This document shows positions 9,169 through 16,510 of a stretch of DNA of 47,316 nt, in pieces. The position numbers and the translations under genes were made by a program. This DNA comes from JAGORY01 sp964517585. Its GTDB lineage: Bacteria > Patescibacteriota > Gracilibacteria > Peribacterales > Peribacteraceae. Position 1 is the first letter of the stretch, and the number at the start of each line of letters is the position of its first letter. The notes below the pieces were generated by a model. It saw only the letters and a program-made list of their open reading frames with translations. It ran no database searches and was not told the DNA's origin. The DNA lies in the NCBI GenBank assembly GCA_964517585.1, contig CAZFCB010000003.1:1-47316 (forward strand). Direction: 5' to 3'.

Positions 9169-9450
9169 ATGAAAAAAGGTATTCATCCACAGATGCACAA
9201 AGACGCCGTTACGACGTGCTCGTCATGTAATGCAGTTTTTAAGATCCCGGCTACCGTACAGACGATGCAGGTAGAAGTCTGTTCAAACTGCCATCCGATT
9301 TATACAGGAGAATACCGAGGACTTATGGTCTCTGGTCGCGTTGATAGGTTCCGCAAGGTTGCTGAGGCTACGAAGAAGAAGCAGGAAGAGATCAAAATTA
9401 TCGAAGAGAAGCGTGCTGCGAAGCCGAAGATCAAGAAGGCGAAGAAGTAA
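9169..9450 (+). CDS. rpmE: 50S ribosomal protein L31 (bL31), zinc-binding form
   Basis: A 93-aa protein with the bL31 signature MKKGIHP at the start and four cysteines in CSSC and CSNCHP, so the zinc-containing type. The conserved core ends with GRVDRFR; the remaining 30 residues form a lysine/alanine/glutamate-rich tail longer than in most bacteria. A TACAAT -10 at 9154-9159 lies 9 nt before the ATG, giving a leader of 2-3 nt at most. The last 45 nt of the gene are copied at 10087-10131. Confidence 0.95.
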   Translation: MKKGIHPQMHKDAVTTCSSCNAVFKIPATVQTMQVEVCSNCHPIYTGEYRGLMVSGRVDRFRKVAEATKKKQEEIKIIEEKRAAKPKIKKAKK

Positions 9451-9487
9451 AGTGTACATTCGTTCACCTTTTCGGTAATCTGCGTTC

Positions 9488-9982
9488 ATGCGCGGACGCA
9501 ATTATGCTTTTATCGACAGTCAAAATGTACATCTGGCAATCCGAGATCTTGGATGGACGTTGGATTGGACTCGATTTCGCAGGTATTTGAATGACAAGTA
9601 CCGAGTTGAGAAAGCATTCAGTTTCGTCGGATACGTTTCTGGCAATGAAGGCTTGTACAAATCTCTGCACGAAGCTGGATTCATTCTGATTTTTAAGCCG
9701 ACACTGGAGATCAGAAAAGACGGACAAAGATTTGTGAAAGGGAATGTCGATGCGGAACTTGTGTTGCATACGATGATCGAGTGGCAACACTATGATCAGG
9801 CGATCATTGCTTCTGGTGATGGGGATTTTTACTGTCTTATTGAATATCTGATCAAACAAAAGAAACTTGCGAAACTTCTAATACCCAATCCGCAAAAATA
9901 TTCGGCTTTACTTCGGCAATTTCGGAACCATATAGCGTATATGGATTCTCAGCGTGAAAAGTTGGAACGCAATGTATCGTAA
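9488..9982 (+). CDS. NYN domain protein (LabA/DUF88 family), putative RNase
   Basis: A 164-aa soluble protein of the PIN-like NYN fold. Conserved acidic positions are visible: FIDSQN near the N-terminus, NVDAEL in the middle (about residue 82) and SGDGDF (about residue 110), the usual metal-binding set of this nuclease family. Family members are thought to process or degrade RNA. TAATCT at 9476-9481 ends exactly 6 nt before the ATG, so the transcript should be leaderless. Its partner and substrate are unknown. Confidence 0.85.
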   Translation: MRGRNYAFIDSQNVHLAIRDLGWTLDWTRFRRYLNDKYRVEKAFSFVGYVSGNEGLYKSLHEAGFILIFKPTLEIRKDGQRFVKGNVDAELVLHTMIEWQHYDQAIIASGDGDFYCLIEYLIKQKKLAKLLIPNPQKYSALLRQFRNHIAYMDSQREKLERNVS

Positions 9983-10086
9983 CATAAACGAGAGGGAGTA
10001 ACCTTCGGACGGAACCTAGGTGTGCCCTCTCATCGTGATATCGATAGCATAGTCCTTTCGGGAGGATTTTGGCAAGAAATTTCGCG
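9983..10086. other. Intergenic segment with three possible RNA hairpins
   Basis: It contains an outer 7-bp stem GAGAGGG/CCCTCTC (9990-9996 with 10025-10031) enclosing CCTAGG and a TTCG-containing arm. Next comes ATCG..CGAT (10034-10047), then TCCT..AGGA around TTCGGG (near 10051-10066). No ORF with a start spans it. It could be a cis-regulatory leader or small RNA, but I cannot match it to a known family. Confidence 0.35.
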
Positions 10087-10131
10087 GAGAAGCGTGCTGC
10101 GAAGCCGAAGATCCAGAAGGCGAAGAAGTAG
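10087..10131 (+). pseudogene. Duplicated 3' end of rpmE (L31 tail fragment)
   Basis: These 45 nt match rpmE 9406-9450 at 43 of 45 positions, including the stop codon position (TAA changed to TAG) and one Lys-to-Gln change. The frame upstream has a stop and no start codon, so this is a fragment and not a gene. It lies 637 nt after the original end, beyond the NYN gene. Confidence 0.8.
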
Positions 10132-10189
10132 CAGCTTAGAGACGCGGTTCTTACGTTTGTACGTTGTGATGCAGCAACGCCCTTTTTCT

Positions 10190-10212
10190 GGCACTCTAGC
10201 CAAAAGAGTGCT
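10190..10212 (+). promoter_or_regulatory. CIRCE operator of hrcA
   Basis: Inverted repeat GCACTC (10191-10196), 9-nt spacer, GAGTGC (10206-10211), matching the core of CIRCE (GCACTC-N9-GAGTGC). Its right arm abuts and slightly overlaps the TATAAT -10 at 10212-10217, so bound HrcA would block RNA polymerase. This predicts autoregulation of hrcA. Confidence 0.9.
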
Positions 10213-10217
10213 ATAAT
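10212..10217 (+). promoter_or_regulatory. -10 box of hrcA
   Basis: Perfect TATAAT, 7 nt before the ATG at 10225. An ATG at 10216 overlaps this hexamer and would lie upstream of the transcription start, so 10225 is the better start. Confidence 0.8.
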
Positions 10218-10224
10218 GAGATCT

Positions 10225-10935
10225 ATGAACATCCGTCAGGCGAGGCTACTTCAAGCCATCATCGACCAGTTCATCGACTCTGCCATTCCGGTAGGTTCGC
10301 AGAAGCTTTTACAATCGGCAGAATTCTCCGTTTCTTCGGCAACCATTCGCTCGGAAATGTCCGAATTAGAGGAGCTTGGATTTCTCGAACAACCACATGT
10401 CTCTGCAGGTCGTATTCCAACCGTGAAAGGCTATAGGATGTATGTGACAGACTTCATGAAGCCCACGGAACACGAGCGCGCTGTGCGCCTACGGTTCAAT
10501 GATCTAAAGGAAGAATATTTCCGTCATAAGGATAAAGAGCGTGTGTATGAGTCCGTTGCATTGCTTGCAAACATGATGCCGAATGTTGCATTCGCAACCG
10601 TGCCGCATCTTGAGCGAGTGTACTATCTTGGGCTCGCAAATGCCGTTCGTGAGCCTGAGTTTCAGGCAGACAGCTCACTCGTCAGTGGCGTCGTCGAAGT
10701 TCTTGAGAAGCGTCTTGCTGAGGTTATTTCCAAGGTAGAGCTATCCGATCAGGTTCAGTACTACATTGGTGACAAAGATTTGTGCCCAGAGTTTCAGAGT
10801 TGCTCGATGCTCATCACACAATATAGTGTCCGAGGTCAAGTGGGGAGTATTGGGATTCTAGGCCCTGTTCGCATGGATTACGGCTACAACTCTGTAGCAC
10901 TTGATATGATTGCCTCACTTCTCCGAGATGTATGA
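10225..10935 (+). CDS. hrcA: Heat-inducible transcription repressor HrcA, short form
   Basis: Represses heat-shock genes by binding CIRCE. The 236-aa protein has the N-terminal winged-helix domain (MNIRQARLLQAIIDQFI.., SSATIRSEMSELEELGFL, SAGRIPT..GYR.YV). Its GAF-like end carries the conserved GSIGILGPVRMDY. The usual length is about 340 aa; the missing part is in the middle, where the inserted dimerisation domain normally lies, so this is a compact form and not a C-terminal truncation. It has its own CIRCE and a leaderless-type promoter. No grpE, dnaK or groEL is adjacent; those targets must lie elsewhere. Confidence 0.9.
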   Translation: MNIRQARLLQAIIDQFIDSAIPVGSQKLLQSAEFSVSSATIRSEMSELEELGFLEQPHVSAGRIPTVKGYRMYVTDFMKPTEHERAVRLRFNDLKEEYFRHKDKERVYESVALLANMMPNVAFATVPHLERVYYLGLANAVREPEFQADSSLVSGVVEVLEKRLAEVISKVELSDQVQYYIGDKDLCPEFQSCSMLITQYSVRGQVGSIGILGPVRMDYGYNSVALDMIASLLRDV

Positions 10936-11038
10936 CAAGCCGAATGTCGAATGAAGAATATGGAATATCGTCGACGACATTCGACATTCAACATTCCATA
11001 TTTATTTCCCACTTCTCATAAAAACTTCAGTCTCACAG
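10936..11038. repeat. Intergenic ATTCG repeats forming an imperfect inverted repeat
   Basis: Copies of GAATGTCGAATG/AATATGGAAT (10943-10972) face copies of CATTCGACATTCAACATTCCATATT (10977-11003) across a TCGTCGACGA centre, so a large imperfect hairpin is possible. It may terminate hrcA transcripts. Same repeat family as near 4790, 21690 and 27940. Confidence 0.6.
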
Positions 11039-13711
11039 TTGGCGCTTCTCCGCGTACGGCCTTCCGTGCCTGATCCTGATGAAGTGAGCGGAAAACTTGG
11101 TCCACTTCACATCGAACCGGCCATAGCTGCTCTTCATTCGCTCAAGGGCATCGATGGTCTCATTTCGTTTGAGATCGGTAATTATCAGGGAAAAATCTGT
11201 TTCTTTGTTCGAACGACTGAGCGTTCAGTCTCTCTGGTCGAGAGCCAGCTGTACGCGCAGTTTCCGGAGATTGATATCGAACAAATGAATCCAGCTGAAC
11301 TGGAGCCGAAAGAACATGAATTGATGATCACAACGGATTTGAAGCTCAAGAAGCATGAAATTTTTCCGATCAAGCGTCATCCGCAATTCGATGACCTTCT
11401 TGCACGTCAGACGATTGATACCATTGGAGGCATTTCCTCCACTCTGGTGCGTTTTCCGCACCCGGCAATGCGTGGTCACATACAGATTATTTTTACGCCA
11501 CTGAAAGGCAGATACCGAAAGCGTGTCCTCAAATTTCTTCCTCTCATGGAGAAAGGTCTTTCGAAGATGTTTGGTCCGTATGCCAAATTATTCGCAACAG
11601 TGCATCTTGCCCGTGGATGGAGGCGAGTCGTCTATTTTCCGGTGAATATGCTCATGGGTGGATACCGTGTGTGGTTCAATATTTTGCCATCGATGGATGC
11701 AGTCACAGGGGCTCCGACCAATGATATGGATACACACGAAGAGACGCTCCAGAGTGGTCGCAGAAACCATGAAGCTGAGGATCCAATTTCAGCAGCAATC
11801 GACAAGGTGAACAGACTTCTCTTTACGGCAAATATTCGCATGAATATTATTTCACCTCCGGAGCAAAGAGCTGCTGCAGAACATAAGCTGCAGGAGCTTG
11901 TGAGCAGCTACAAGCAATTTACACTGCCCAATTGTAACGGATTTGCTGCAAAGAAATCCTATGAATCACGTAGTCTTGCCGCTAGTTTTCGCATGTATCC
12001 GTACGTGTTGTCCGTTGAGGAATTGGCGACTCTTTGGCACTTTCCGAATACACTCGTCAAAACACCAAATATAGACTGGGTCTTCAGTAAGAAGCTTGAG
12101 CCACCGGTAGATTTGCCCGTGCCCGAGATCGACCCAAACATCACAATTCTCGGCGAAGCGGTTTTCAGAGGGCATCGTCAGAAATTTGGTATCCGGCCGG
12201 ATGATCGGAGGCGTCACATGTACGTCATCGGAAAAACTGGTATGGGTAAATCAACGTTACTGGAAAACATGATCCACTCAGACATTGTCGCAGGGAAGGG
12301 CGTAGCCGTTATCGATCCTCACGGAGATTTGATCGAAGCGATTCTTCGTTTTATTCCTGCAAGTCGAACGAATGATGTCGTTCTCTTTGATCCTGCAGAT
12401 CGGGATTTTCCATTGTCATTCAACATGCTTGCTGCCACGAATCCGAATCAGTATCCGCTCGTTGTTTCTGGTCTCATGAGCGTTTTTACCAAACTGTGGC
12501 CGGATGTCTGGAGCGGTCGTATGGAGCATATTCTCAGAAATACGTTGCTCGCTCTTATCGAAGGGCAGGGCAACTCTATGCTTGGTATACTTCGGATGTT
12601 TTCGGACGATATCTATCGAAAGAAAATAGTCGATCATCTTTCGGATCACCTTGTGAAGAGCTTTTGGCAGGATGAATATGACAATTGGTCAGAGAAGTAT
12701 CGGACAGAAGCCATTGCTGCAATCCAGAACAAAATTGGACAACTTTTGTCGGTTCCGATGATCAGAAATATTGTCGGTCAAACGGGCAGCAAGCTCTCTA
12801 TTCGTGAGGCAATGGATTCAGGGAAGATTATTCTTGTGAATCTGAGTAAAGGTAACCTTGGGGAGGATAACTCCGCATTTCTGGGTTCTATGCTCGTCAC
12901 AAAGTTCCAGTTGGATGCCATGAGCAGAACAGACATTCCAGAGAAAGATCGCAAAGATTTTTACCTCTACGTCGATGAATTCCAGAATTTTGCGACGGAG
13001 TCTTTCGCGACCATTCTTTCTGAGGCTCGAAAATATCGGTTGAATCTTACCATCGCTCATCAGTACATCGGTCAACTGACACTTGGTGATAATAGTGATG
13101 CACTGAAAGATGCAGTGTTTGGTAACGTTGGTTCCATGTGTAGCTTTCAAGTCGGTTCAGACGATGCAGAGGACTTAAGTCTGCAATTTGAGGAAATGGT
13201 GACCCAGAAAGACATCTTGAGTCTTCCGAAATATCACGCATACCTACGGCTCATGGTTGGCGGTATGGCAAGTAAGCCTTTCTCGGTCTCTACGTTACCT
13301 CCACCGCAGCTTGAAGACGACGGTAGTAGGGTCAGTGTCATTCGAAGAGCTTCTAGGGAGCGCTACTGTGAGAAGCGTGAGGTTGTGGAGGATAAGATCA
13401 ATAAGTGGCTCCTGAGTGCCAAGGAAGGCAGAAAAATCGTTGAGAAAGCGGGAAAGGCTAAGGAGAAAGAAGCGGAAGAGATAGAGAAAGCAAAAAAGAA
13501 GGGCATGAAACTTGCCGACTACCGTGCATGGCGAGACCGAGAGATGTGGACGAATGATTTCAATGCTCTTCGCAAGAAGCTAATTACGGAAGAGCTTTCT
13601 GCAGATGAACAGGCAAAACTAACGGATCTCCAAGGAAAGCTGGAGAAAACCGGCGGCGTGCCACCACCAAGCAAGGCGATGATGGAGGCCCAAGGAAAGA
13701 GGAAAGAATGA
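11039..13711 (+). CDS. VirD4/TraG-like AAA+ ATPase (type IV coupling-protein family)
   Basis: An 890-aa protein, assigned a TTG start because no ATG fits. The first about 380 residues form an N-terminal domain without a recognisable motif. Then come Walker A GKTGMGKST (about residue 400), VIDPHGDL, and Walker B followed by YVDEFQNFATESF, and the motif IAHQYIGQL typical of TraG/TraD and HerA-like ATPases. The C-terminus is a lysine/glutamate-rich coiled coil. Coupling proteins pump DNA or proteins to a secretion channel, but no relaxase or other type IV secretion genes are in the window, so the substrate is unknown. No transmembrane helix is obvious. A palindromic repeat begins 3 nt after the stop. 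Confidence 0.85.
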   Translation: MALLRVRPSVPDPDEVSGKLGPLHIEPAIAALHSLKGIDGLISFEIGNYQGKICFFVRTTERSVSLVESQLYAQFPEIDIEQMNPAELEPKEHELMITTDLKLKKHEIFPIKRHPQFDDLLARQTIDTIGGISSTLVRFPHPAMRGHIQIIFTPLKGRYRKRVLKFLPLMEKGLSKMFGPYAKLFATVHLARGWRRVVYFPVNMLMGGYRVWFNILPSMDAVTGAPTNDMDTHEETLQSGRRNHEAEDPISAAIDKVNRLLFTANIRMNIISPPEQRAAAEHKLQELVSSYKQFTLPNCNGFAAKKSYESRSLAASFRMYPYVLSVEELATLWHFPNTLVKTPNIDWVFSKKLEPPVDLPVPEIDPNITILGEAVFRGHRQKFGIRPDDRRRHMYVIGKTGMGKSTLLENMIHSDIVAGKGVAVIDPHGDLIEAILRFIPASRTNDVVLFDPADRDFPLSFNMLAATNPNQYPLVVSGLMSVFTKLWPDVWSGRMEHILRNTLLALIEGQGNSMLGILRMFSDDIYRKKIVDHLSDHLVKSFWQDEYDNWSEKYRTEAIAAIQNKIGQLLSVPMIRNIVGQTGSKLSIREAMDSGKIILVNLSKGNLGEDNSAFLGSMLVTKFQLDAMSRTDIPEKDRKDFYLYVDEFQNFATESFATILSEARKYRLNLTIAHQYIGQLTLGDNSDALKDAVFGNVGSMCSFQVGSDDAEDLSLQFEEMVTQKDILSLPKYHAYLRLMVGGMASKPFSVSTLPPPQLEDDGSRVSVIRRASRERYCEKREVVEDKINKWLLSAKEGRKIVEKAGKAKEKEAEEIEKAKKKGMKLADYRAWRDREMWTNDFNALRKKLITEELSADEQAKLTDLQGKLEKTGGVPPPSKAMMEAQGKRKE

Positions 13712-13713
13712 TA

Positions 13714-13761
13714 GTCATGCTTCGAGACGCACTTGCTGAGGCAAGTGCTCCTCAGCATGAC
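13714..13761. repeat. 48-bp dispersed palindrome, copy A
   Basis: Outer arms GTCATGC (13714-13720) and GCATGAC (13755-13761); inner arms GCACTTGC/GCAAGTGC around TGAG. It starts 3 nt after the ATPase stop codon. The core is repeated identically at 14569-14615. REP-like mobile palindrome; it may also stop or protect transcripts. Confidence 0.85.
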
Positions 13762-13843
13762 AAGATGGGAATCAACATGACTTTACGTGATGAGGAATTC
13801 TTACGTTTTTTTCTGTCATGACGGGTCAGCGTTCGCGGTTCTG

Positions 13844-14166
13844 TTTGTCATGGTGAGCAGCTACCCGTGAACGGACAGCCTCATTTGTCATGGTGAGCAG
13901 CTACCCGTGAACGGACAGCCTCATTTGTCATGGTGAGCAGCTACCCGTGAACGGACAGCCTCATTTGTCATGGTGAGNNNNNNNNNNNNNNNNNNNNNNN
14001 NNNNNNNNNNNNNNNNNNNNNNNNNNNNNNNNNNNNNNNNNNNNNNNNNNNNNNNNNNNNNNNNNNNNNNNNNNNNNATTTGTCATGGTGAGCAGCTACC
14101 CGTGAACGGACAGCCTCATTTGTCATGGTGAGGAGCCCCGCGTACGGGGCGTCTCGAACCATGACG
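13844..14166. repeat. 40-bp tandem repeat array (interrupted by gap)
   Basis: Units begin at 13844, 13884, 13924, 13964, then, after the gap, 14079 and 14119. The 40-bp units that can be read are identical and start TTTGTCATGGTGAGCAGC. The last unit diverges into a palindrome with arms GTCATGGT (about 14122-14129) and ACCATGAC (about 14158-14165) around CCCCGCGTACGGGG. The true copy number is hidden by the N run. Copies are directly abutting, without spacers, so this is not a CRISPR. Confidence 0.9.
13978..14077. other. Assembly gap (100 N) inside tandem array
   Basis: Exactly 100 N, the conventional placeholder for a gap of unknown size. It interrupts the 40-bp array, which probably caused the break. 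Confidence 0.95.
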
Positions 14167-14213
14167 TAGATAGATTTGCTCCCAGTAACTATTGGGTGTA
14201 CGATCGTACAACC

Positions 14214-14639
14214 ATGAAACGTCTTTATTTTGTCTACTTGCTTCGGTGTAGTGACCAGTCTTTCTATGTTGGGGTAACGAACAATATTGATCGTCGATTA
14301 ATCGAACATCAGTCGGGGAAAGATGTGCACTGCTTTACGTATCAACGACGTCCGGTTTCTCTCGTTTTCTGCGCACCGTACACGTACATTCAGAATGCGA
14401 TTGATCGTGAGAAACAACTGAAGCGATGGAGTAAGCAAAAGAAAGAAGCACTGATTCGTGAAAATTTTAACAGACTCGAGTTTCTCTCACGCAGAAGAAA
14501 ATCTTGGAATGTTCCACAAAAGATACGGTTCACTTTGCACAGAAAAGTTAAGGCAATTCTCCGCGGTCTCATGCTTCGAGACGCACTTGCTGAGGCAAGT
14601 GCTCCTCAGCATGACAAAAACTCGAAACATATTCGCTAA
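14214..14639 (+). CDS. GIY-YIG nuclease superfamily protein
   Basis: A 141-aa protein. The N-terminal 85 residues form a small GIY-YIG domain of the UPF0213/YhbQ type: YFVYLLRC, FYVGVTNNIDRRLIEH, then the catalytic-region Glu in DREKQLKRW. The ATG at 14214 is preferred over 14196 because TACGAT (14199-14204) lies 9 nt before it and the domain starts there. The last about 23 codons (LMLRDALAEASAPQHD..) are made of palindromic repeat copy B, so a mobile repeat has rewritten the C-terminus. Function in repair or RNA metabolism is unproven for this family. Confidence 0.85.
   Translation: MKRLYFVYLLRCSDQSFYVGVTNNIDRRLIEHQSGKDVHCFTYQRRPVSLVFCAPYTYIQNAIDREKQLKRWSKQKKEALIRENFNRLEFLSRRRKSWNVPQKIRFTLHRKVKAILRGLMLRDALAEASAPQHDKNSKHIR
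14569..14615. repeat. Dispersed palindrome, copy B, inside GIY-YIG gene
   Basis: Identical over 47 bp to the core at 13715-13761. It lies within the 3' end of the GIY-YIG coding sequence and is translated as part of it. Confidence 0.85.
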
Positions 14640-14686
14640 CACTTAGCTCCTCGACATTACAAAAATAGTGCGGTAACGAATCGCAC

Positions 14687-16357
14687 TCAATAAACCTCTT
14701 TCAGGTAACACTCTTCGCAGTACACAGTTTCAGGCCTTTCGGGTGAGTAGCTCGTAGCTATTGGCTTGTGGCAATTGGCACAAGCCCGATCCCAGAGCTT
14801 TCGGGGATTTCGGAGCGCCATACGTCGTCTGTGTCGTTCATCGGGATGGAAGTGGGGGATGGGGAGTTTCATTTTTCTGTAAAAATCGAGTTCCTGCTTG
14901 ATGATCTTAAATGGTTTCTTCGTCGCCTCGCACTCGATAGCCCAGTGCAAGATGTCATCGGGGATGTCTTCAATGGAAGTTGGAAGATCCTTTCCCTGTA
15001 TCAGTTTGTCTGCCTGAGGAGGTGGTGACTCATAGTCACTCCAGTTCCATCCGCGCTCTAGGACTTGTTCTTTTGACAGTGGAAAATATTCCTGCGCGAC
15101 GGTTTTGTTGTAACCAATAGGAGATATAGTAATCGGAAAAAATTCTCCCCATTGTTTTTCTTGCATCATGGATTCGATGATCGTTGGCACAAGTTTTTCA
15201 TATTCTTCTTTTGTGTATTGTTTATTGAAAATGCAATATTTCATATGCTTGAGCCCAATACACCCAAAACATGAAGAACAAGATTGGCATGAATCCGAGT
15301 ACAACATATCACTGCCATCCCAACATTGCGTACAGAATGAAGAGGACGTCAGCCGAACAGGAGAATATGTTTCGTATAAAAGTTGAGACCATCCACAGTG
15401 ATACGAATCTTTAGAGTCTCGTAAGTCATCAGCATCATCGACATATTCACAATCTTCAGAGGTAAATATTTGAAAACATTTCTTACAATTCTTTGATTCA
15501 AAAATATAATCCCCCGTGCAGTTGTCTGTTTTCTCCTGAATTGAGTAAAGCTCATGGTGTTTTTTCCTTAGTTCAGTTGTACGTTTCTCTATTGTTGATG
15601 GGTCAAGTAATGCTTTCCGAATTGCCTCTTCATATTCTAATTGTGTTAATTGTTCGTTGTACAAACAGTATTCTTTACGCCTAAGACCAATGCATCCAAA
15701 ACAATGCGTGCAGCTTCTACAGTCATGACAGTACGAAGAATCAACACACGAATGACATAGTGTGCATGATTGACAGTTATATGAGTGGTTACTGTCAGTG
15801 CAATCATGACAGTGTTCTGATTGGAACATGTAAGAACAGTCGGTGCAGTCTTTGCAGTGTAGTGACCAATAGCAGTACAGAAGTGATTCAGAATAGTATG
15901 TACAAGCGCTCAGATACGAATCCTTGGAATCGAAACAGAAATTACAAAAGTCGCAATTCTCAGTATTTTTACCGTTTAAAGCTGATCGGGGCACTCTACG
16001 AAGAAGGGACGAGAATTGGTGGAAGAAATCTGATGTTGTATCAAATTCTTGATGATATCTCAGTGGATCCCATCCATCACCGAACCACTCGGCACGTTCG
16101 TAAACAGGGAAAGTAGTTTCGGGCGGAAATACTGAAATAATTTCTTTTTTTGTTAGATCACTTTTTCGCTTTGAAAGAGAACGCTCATTGCGCCACACCA
16201 TTCTCCGTTGGCGTCTGCACTCTGGACACTGAGTCGGTGGCGGAACCAGATACTTTTTGCCACCAAAGACAGGTGATACTTTCTCATAGAAAGCCATGTC
16301 TTCATCTGTGATCTCAAAGGAATGATGACACCAAGCATTGGCACAGGTCTTTTGCAT
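14687..16357 (-). CDS. Cysteine-rich zinc-ribbon protein with (Cxx)n repeat modules
   Basis: A 556-aa protein with 41 cysteines and no signal peptide or membrane helix. An N-terminal metal site is C5, C10, C44, C47 (CPEC); a C-terminal zinc ribbon is C526, C529, C547, C550. Two middle modules (about 135-231 and 291-375) each end in CFGCIGL, then YC, N and Q. In residues 135-375, 30 of 32 cysteines lie at residue numbers divisible by three. I recall similar proteins from other CPR genomes with uninformative names; no function is known to me. An extended -10 TGATATAAT (16365-16373) lies 7 nt before the ATG, so it should be well transcribed and leaderless. Confidence 0.85.
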   Translation of the reverse strand: MQKTCANAWCHHSFEITDEDMAFYEKVSPVFGGKKYLVPPPTQCPECRRQRRMVWRNERSLSKRKSDLTKKEIISVFPPETTFPVYERAEWFGDGWDPLRYHQEFDTTSDFFHQFSSLLRRVPRSALNGKNTENCDFCNFCFDSKDSYLSACTYYSESLLYCYWSLHCKDCTDCSYMFQSEHCHDCTDSNHSYNCQSCTLCHSCVDSSYCHDCRSCTHCFGCIGLRRKEYCLYNEQLTQLEYEEAIRKALLDPSTIEKRTTELRKKHHELYSIQEKTDNCTGDYIFESKNCKKCFQIFTSEDCEYVDDADDLRDSKDSYHCGWSQLLYETYSPVRLTSSSFCTQCWDGSDMLYSDSCQSCSSCFGCIGLKHMKYCIFNKQYTKEEYEKLVPTIIESMMQEKQWGEFFPITISPIGYNKTVAQEYFPLSKEQVLERGWNWSDYESPPPQADKLIQGKDLPTSIEDIPDDILHWAIECEATKKPFKIIKQELDFYRKMKLPIPHFHPDERHRRRMALRNPRKLWDRACANCHKPIATSYSPERPETVYCEECYLKEVY

Positions 16358-16364
16358 GAGATCA

Positions 16365-16373
16365 ATTATATCA
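16365..16373 (-). promoter_or_regulatory. Extended -10 of cysteine-rich protein gene
   Basis: TGA plus perfect TATAAT on the minus strand, hexamer at 16365-16370, 7 nt before the ATG. Confidence 0.75.
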
Positions 16374-16383
16374 GAGTAGCGAT

Positions 16384-16412
16384 GTAGAGACGCCCCACTG
16401 GGGCGTCTCTAC
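16384..16412. repeat. Perfect 13-bp inverted repeat (REP-like)
   Basis: GTAGAGACGCCCC (16384-16396), 3-nt loop, GGGGCGTCTCTAC (16400-16412). It lies between two divergent gene starts and has no T-run, so it is probably a mobile palindromic repeat and not a terminator. It sits upstream of both promoters, about where activators or UP elements would act. Confidence 0.85.
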
Positions 16413-16510
16413 GAAAGCTGCGTGATCAGGAGGTCGTTTTTATCCTAGTTGTCATTTTCTGACACCAGCATTGATTTGTTGCTTGCAATCCTTGCGCATA
16501 CACTGCGCGC

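Noticed and set aside
9983..10070. Manganese (yybP-ykoY) riboswitch, suggested by GGGAGTAACC
   Set aside because: Only a few bases resemble the consensus. The second conserved loop is not seen, and the downstream gene (hrcA) has its own promoter after this region.
10216..10224. Earlier ATG as hrcA start
   Set aside because: It overlaps the TATAAT box and would lie upstream of transcription start. The family N-terminus begins at 10225.
13844..14166. Possible CRISPR array
   Set aside because: The 40-bp units follow each other directly with no variable spacers, and no cas gene is nearby.
16384..16412. Rho-independent terminator
   Set aside because: The stem is perfect but lies between two divergent gene starts and lacks a T-run. 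A REP-like repeat fits better.
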